NCBI GenBank assembly: GCA_029931535.1
Contig: JAQPZY010001569.1
Location: 4,017,001-4,081,000 of the forward strand
DNA from: Margaritifera margaritifera
Lineage: Eukaryota > Mollusca > Bivalvia > Unionida > Margaritiferidae
Direction of reading: 5' to 3'
Length of the DNA stretch: 64,000 nt
The first letter of the stretch is position 1, and each line of letters starts with the position of its first letter. The translations under genes and the position numbers were made by a program. The notes beneath the pieces were generated by a model that was given only the letters and a program-made list of their open reading frames with translations, was not told the origin of the DNA and ran no database searches. Below, piece by piece: positions 59,540 to 64,000 of this stretch.

Positions 59540-60275
59540 GGGGAACAATTCTTCTACTGTGCAAAGAGCATACTGTAAAATCCCTGTACTCTTAGGTTAC
59601 TCTCCAACTAATATTAAGGCTGACTTGGTTCAAGTTTACGGATATAATTCTCTGTCATATCCAACAATTTAGAGGTGGTTTCATCATTTTAAAGAGGGTC
59701 ATGAATCTATGTAAGATAATCAACGTTATGGAAGACCTTTGTCTGTGATTAGTGAGTGGGTAGTGGCTGGTGTGAAGGGGAGAATAGATGAAGATGCTCA
59801 ATACACTGTGGAAGATATTTCTATCGTCACAGCATTAATTTGTCAGCTGTTTTTAATATATTGAAGAATTGTTTGAAGCTCAGAAAGGCTGGTGCAAGAT
59901 GGATCCTGCATTTGTTGCCAGCTACTCAAAAACAGACTCGGATTGAAATTGCCAAACAGCTATTCACCAAATATGAAACGAGTGACCAGATATGTTTGAA
60001 TGAGGTTGTCACAGGTGATGAACCATGGATTTACTTTCTTGAACCCGATTCAAGAAAATAAAGTTTGGATAGGAGAAAATGAGCCGAAACCACAAATTTG
60101 TCAGAGTTTCACTGAGGGGAAGATGATTTGAAAGCTGCCATGCACTTGGAAGTGCAGTTCTCTGGTGTATAAAGAACATACCAGAAAGTAAATATAAAGT
60201 GGCATTTATTAATTGGACAATCAGGCAGAGAAAGTATGTCGAGGTGTATGGGAAGTACTTTGAGGGGATGCATTG
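59540..60275 (+). pseudogene. mariner transposase pseudogene
   Basis: Pieces in order with shifts between: ADLVQVYGYNSLSYPTI, RWFHHFKEGHESM, RYGRPLSVISE (Mos1-type HTH and 'GRP' linker), GRIDEDAQYTVEDISI, LRKAGARWILHLLPATQKQT, and EVVTGDEPWIYFLEPDSRK, which holds the first catalytic aspartate (VTGDE). A C-terminal RKYVEVYGKYFEGMH follows. The second and third catalytic aspartate regions are missing, apparently deleted. Confidence 0.82.
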
Positions 60276-60545
60276 ATGTACTGTTCACTGACAAAGATCT
60301 TTGTTGTACAGCACACTAATATTAAGATTTTTTTTTTTTTAAATCGTAAATGTGCACACAAAAGTGATATTCTTGCCAGCACACTGACTTGCCCAAAAAT
60401 TAGTCTTTTAATGCAGCAGGACATAAGTGAGATACTTTATATATTCTGCCAGCCAAGTTGCAACCACAAGCCACTCAAGTGCACAAAGGCTAGCTTGGAG
60501 CCTTGTCAGGGGTCCTCTCAAATTCACTCTAGAAATTTTTAGGTA

Positions 60546-61664
60546 ACTTGATTTTCGCTTTCATAGTACAACACAATGTAGTTGTATCATAGAGGTTTTG
60601 TTCTTTTGCATTCTTTATTTGGGGTATTTGTAGAAGTTAATCCACAAAATGAAATACCTACAATTATGCAAACTTTCACATGCAAAACCACGAATTTAAC
60701 TACCCACTAAATGTCTTTTATATATATATATAAAACCACAAAAATTGAGACCCACAAAAATAAATGATACTACAGTGTTGCCCTTGTCTGAGGGGAGATG
60801 TGAAGATTTGTTTACCTACAACGAGCCATTTTCCACTTTGGACTCACCCTCATGGAACATATTTTTCCTTGGATGAACAAATCTTCATATCTCTCCCTAA
60901 CAAGGTTAATAAATAAATATTGTTCTTTACCTTCCATTACCATTATTTTTATGACAAATGGTTGATAAATTTAAAGGCAAAATTTTGGATGGTTAGGGTT
61001 GTGATAGAATTGCCACTAGAATCTCCTCAGGGGAGAAATTCTGCTCTAGGGAGGAAATCGATTCTTTAGTGACTTTTCCCAGGGTGAAAATTACTATAGA
61101 GTAGTATTGGGGGGTGAGATATACTCCAAGGCCAATTGACCATGGGAGGGATTGGCTCGGGGATAATCTACCCTGCCTGTGAGGTAGGCAGTGTTTGAAA
61201 TCAATTTTCAAAACCTACTCGACATGAGGCCAGCAACTACCAAAAGAAATATCAGAAGTTCCATAAAAAAAGTTACTTGTCTGCTTTGAAATTATTTGAT
61301 TTTGGGTCAGTGGGTAGGTAGCAAATTATTTGATTTTGGGCCAGTGGATAGGTGGCAATTTTAAACGTTGCTTGTAAGGCTTGTTTATATTACTATTTTT
61401 CAGCCCAGTGAATACATTGTACAGTGGCACTTCACTATAAAGCTCATTATAACATGGGGATGGTCATGGATCTCGTTCAGTTGTTTAACTGGGTTTTTTT
61501 TGTTGGGTTTTATTTTCTTCTTTTTTTTCCTACTTCAGTTATTTCACATAATTTTAGTTCTTGGCAAGTGAGAACCAATTATAATGTGACTTCATATCTT
61601 TTAATACCCAGTATTTTTTTATGCACTATCATATACAGCCTTGTTCGAACATCCCTCAATATAA
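60546..61664. other. Intergenic or intronic DNA, nothing recognised
   Basis: Contains a short TA run (60718-60732) and a local direct repeat ('aaattatttgattttgggyc' twice near 61286-61345). No gene is seen. Confidence 0.5.
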
Positions 61665-61763
61665 AGGGAGCCACGGTAGCTCAGTTGGTAGATTGTCTGA
61701 CTCGTAATCAAAGGGTCACTGGTTTGATACCTGCTCAGGCCAGCCAGGGTTGGCTGCCTCAGT
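61665..61763 (+). repeat. tRNA-derived SINE, 5' half (interrupted by hAT)
   Basis: Clear pol III promoter: A box 'tagctcagttgg' and B box 'ggtttgatacc', with 'gactcgtaatcaaagggtca' between them, as in a tRNA. The SINE core 'ggttggctgcctcagt' is cut at 61763 by the hAT and resumes at 63476. Confidence 0.88.
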
Positions 61764-63475
61764 CAGTGATCCCCCCAGAAATGTTTAATAGCATCGGGTA
61801 AGTGCGCATTAGCGTCATAAAATGTTTTTAAAAATGCATTTTATCATCATAAAAGTGGAACAATTAATATCAGTGATGTATAAGAGAAGTACATACATTT
61901 ATTTCCCTAAGCTGAATTTATATAAATGATATCCTGCGTTTCTTCACTTCCCTTATATTTTGATTGCCACATTAAAATTAAAGTCTTTTAGGCAAAGTCC
62001 TTCTGTACTAATTGTCAAAAGGTAATTCAGTGCCCTCTGTGTTAACCTGTTCCTTGACACACTCCTGATCCTATTCATCACAGAGAATGACCTCTCTCAG
62101 TCTGGAAAAAATGAAACATAAAATTTATTAATGGATGTACATAAAGATACAAAACTACATTAATCCCAAGTTAATTACCAGGGACAAATTCTTCAAGAGT
62201 CAAGACAGTGATGTGTTTTCAAATAATCATGACAGTATAACTAAGATAATACATATTCCTTTCCATTAAGAACAATATATTTATGCATTTGTCATTGTTA
62301 ATTTATTCATTGAATATATTTCAAATACAAATCCAGAAATAATTTAACACTTTTTATTTACATGTTTTCAAAACAGGTAAAATTGGAAGTTAAAAATTGC
62401 TCCTTTTCTTACTTGGATAGAGAGAAAAAAGAAATGAGAAATTAAGTTAAAGTCTACTGATCAAACTATTTTACTGTGAAAATATAAGAGCAGCTCATGG
62501 ATAAAATGCAACTTTCATTCCTTGTCACATTTTCCAGAAAATAATAAGAATGACAGCAATCACGACTAAACAAAAATATTATATTCTAATAGTGCCTGAT
62601 GAATTGCCCCCACCCCATCTCACCTGCTGATACTTAAGGAGAACTGAACCAAAATTTAGCAAAATGGAAAACTTACCGTATGATTTAGCAAATTCCACCC
62701 AAGGATATGAAATCTTCCATTCAGTGTTGAACCCTGACCTTAATTTCTTAAGCTCTTTCTTGTCACCTACCATGGTGTGTCCTTGGGCAAGGCACTTTAC
62801 TACAACTGCCTCTGCGCTAAATAACCTACTTGTGTTGCTATGCCGCAAAGCACCAAACCAAACAAAATAAGCTCTTTCTTTAGGGGAAATCACACCCTCA
62901 GAATCAAAATCACCATTGGTGACACCAGTCTCTGATCTTCGTAGCCAGGCCAAACATGGGGCTAGCTGGGCGCCTGGTAATTTTACTTAATTTTTTTAAG
63001 GATTTTTCACAAGAATTTGCTCAACTTAAAACGTAATATGTGTAATGTTTTTAGCTGGTAATGGAAATGACTGAAATATACATGTATATATATCACACAC
63101 TACCAGCAGACTCCATGATCGCTGACCAATCACGTGACTGTCACTGTAAAGACAAACCCCACATCAAAGGTTGCGCACCAGCAGTCAGGTCAGATAGTTA
63201 CAAAAGATAACAGCTAAGTAAATGACTAACTATCCTGGATTACCGGTATCTTAATTAAATACCCAAGATGAGGTAAGAACAGGTGTCATTTGAGTAATAG
63301 GGCTTTGAATTATGTGACCAGATGTTTTTTTAACAGATTAATTTTATAAGGATAGTGTGAAATATGAAAGCGTAGTGGCACAAGCGGATAGCGTAGCAGC
63401 GGATTCTAAAGTGTAACAGGCTGAAATGATTGTGTAGTTTGACTGTTATGGTAAAAGGCCCTGGGGAGAACACTG
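61764..63475 (-). mobile_element. hAT-type transposon, internally deleted (copy 2), inside a SINE
   Basis: Same family and same internal structure as 2350-3799, in inverted orientation. The ends are CAGTGATCCCCCCAG (61764) and the complement of CAGTGTTCTCCCCAGG (63475). CTCAGT flanks both sides (61758-61763 and 63476-63481), a 6-bp duplication. The N-terminal exon (about 62690-62970 minus, GFNTEWKISYPWVEF) and the C-terminal exon (about 61990-62110 minus) are recognisable; the latter has stop codons. A small SINE is inserted at 62762-62867. Confidence 0.9.
62762..62867 (+). repeat. SINE fragment with 13-bp target duplication, inside hAT copy 2
   Basis: The insert carries 'gtgtccttgggcaaggcact', the core motif of the other SINEs here, and ends in 'caaaccaaacaaaa'. 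TAAGCTCTTTCTT flanks both sides exactly (62749-62761 and 62868-62880), the mark of LINE-driven retroposition. It lacks the tRNA head, so it is 5'-truncated. Confidence 0.92.
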
Positions 63476-63573
63476 CTCAGTGTGTCCTTGGAAAAGGCAC
63501 TTGGTTCCCATTTCATCAGCATGATAAAAGCCAATAATTTGTTAAAAGTGCTGTTAAAACCCACAAAAACATA
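63476..63573 (+). repeat. tRNA-derived SINE, 3' half
   Basis: Continues the SINE begun at 61665: 'tgtccttggaaaaggcactt', 'cagcatgataaaagccaata' and 'gttaaaagtgctgttaaaac', matching the 3' half of 41661-41844. Confidence 0.85.
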
Positions 63574-64000
63574 AGACCTCCTCTCTTGTAATGCAGGTCA
63601 CTATTATGGCTTCCATGAACAGTCTTATAAAGAGAGAGCACTGTAACAGTTGTGATAGTAGAGTTGCCTCCCTCTATTGAAAGAAAGTCTTTGATACTGT
63701 TTTTTTTTTTTTTTTTGTCGTGCCTGCATAAGCAGATAGCAAGACATAATTTTTATAGTAACCACATCAATGCCATTAGTGTTAAGATTTTTTGTGTCAA
63801 CATTTTGACACGGTTTGTATAACCTTGAAAATTCCATGAATTAACGGTTTACCTTGAAAAGTCATTCAATTTGTTGAAAAATTTGTTGAAGTTTGCCACA
63901 AGTTCTTGAATTTATTTGAGGAAATACAAAACCTTAAAAAAGAATAAAATTTCTCAATCTTTAAATTCGGAATTTCTGTTTTGTACATTTATTCCAATAA
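63574..64000. other. Non-coding DNA to window end, nothing recognised
   Basis: Includes a poly-T run (about 63700-63717). No gene or element is identified. Confidence 0.5.

Larger units (their letters stand above)
57440..60545 (+). mobile_element. mariner-like transposon, interrupted and decayed
   Basis: The left end reads 'cgaggggtatttgaaaagtt', typical of a mariner end. The transposase follows from about 59540. A hAT (57593-59488) lies in the element's 5' untranslated part. The right inverted repeat was not found, so the 3' limit is approximate. Confidence 0.65.

Noticed and set aside
61668..61740. A functional tRNA gene
   Set aside because: The A and B boxes are good, but the sequence continues into the SINE core shared with other copies, and the cloverleaf stems are imperfect.

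Overview
This window looks like nuclear DNA from an animal, most likely a marine invertebrate and probably a mollusc or another lophotrochozoan. It is AT-rich, its introns run to several kilobases, and its splice sites are GT-AG. It carries a typical invertebrate mix of decayed transposons: hAT, piggyBac, mariner, a DIRS tyrosine-recombinase retrotransposon, a solo LTR, tRNA-derived SINEs and short palindromic MITEs. No bacterial gene organisation, rRNA gene or intact tRNA gene was seen. The phylum call is an inference, mainly from the style of the repeat islands.

One host gene runs along the + strand through most of the window. Eleven coding exons (7214-7628, 12916-13075, 17554-17687, 21215-21283, 24052-24181, 33630-33751, 37997-38488, 44190-44224, 46514-46545, 46869-46940, 56010-56098) join with compatible phases at every junction. 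They give an open frame of 583 codons that is still open at the last exon found. The predicted protein has an acidic N-terminus, a novel-looking middle region, one RRM split over two exons, an RGN/Gln/Gly-rich segment with a short SR-like motif, a small helical stretch and a Gly/Ser tail. I call it an RRM/RGN-repeat RNA-binding protein of nucleolin-like layout, and I could not name an orthologue. A non-coding first exon ending at 1556, beside an ETS-type site, is plausible. The 3' end probably lies beyond 64000.

The introns are full of insertions. Intron 1 (to 7129) holds a deleted hAT, piggyBac debris, a hAT MITE with a perfect 8-bp target duplication and a foldback MITE. Introns 2, 4, 6, 8 and 11 hold islands of diverged ~140-bp tandem units from three unrelated families. 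Intron 6 holds a piggyBac pseudogene, a hAT split by an 885-bp solo LTR, and seven ~85-bp hairpin-forming units just before exon 7. Intron 11 holds a DIRS element with inverted terminal repeats, itself carrying a TIR transposon and a repeat island inserted in its recombinase gene. Downstream of exon 12 there are two more nests: a hAT in a mariner, and a SINE inside a hAT inside an older SINE.

No clear new enzyme system is visible. The most unusual signals are: (i) the host protein itself; (ii) three unrelated repeat-island families sharing a ~140-bp period; (iii) two hAT copies with the same internal deletion, one of which still encodes a spliced ~136-residue protein joining the transposase N-terminus to its C-terminal dimerisation segment; and (iv) the orderly nests, which allow relative dating.
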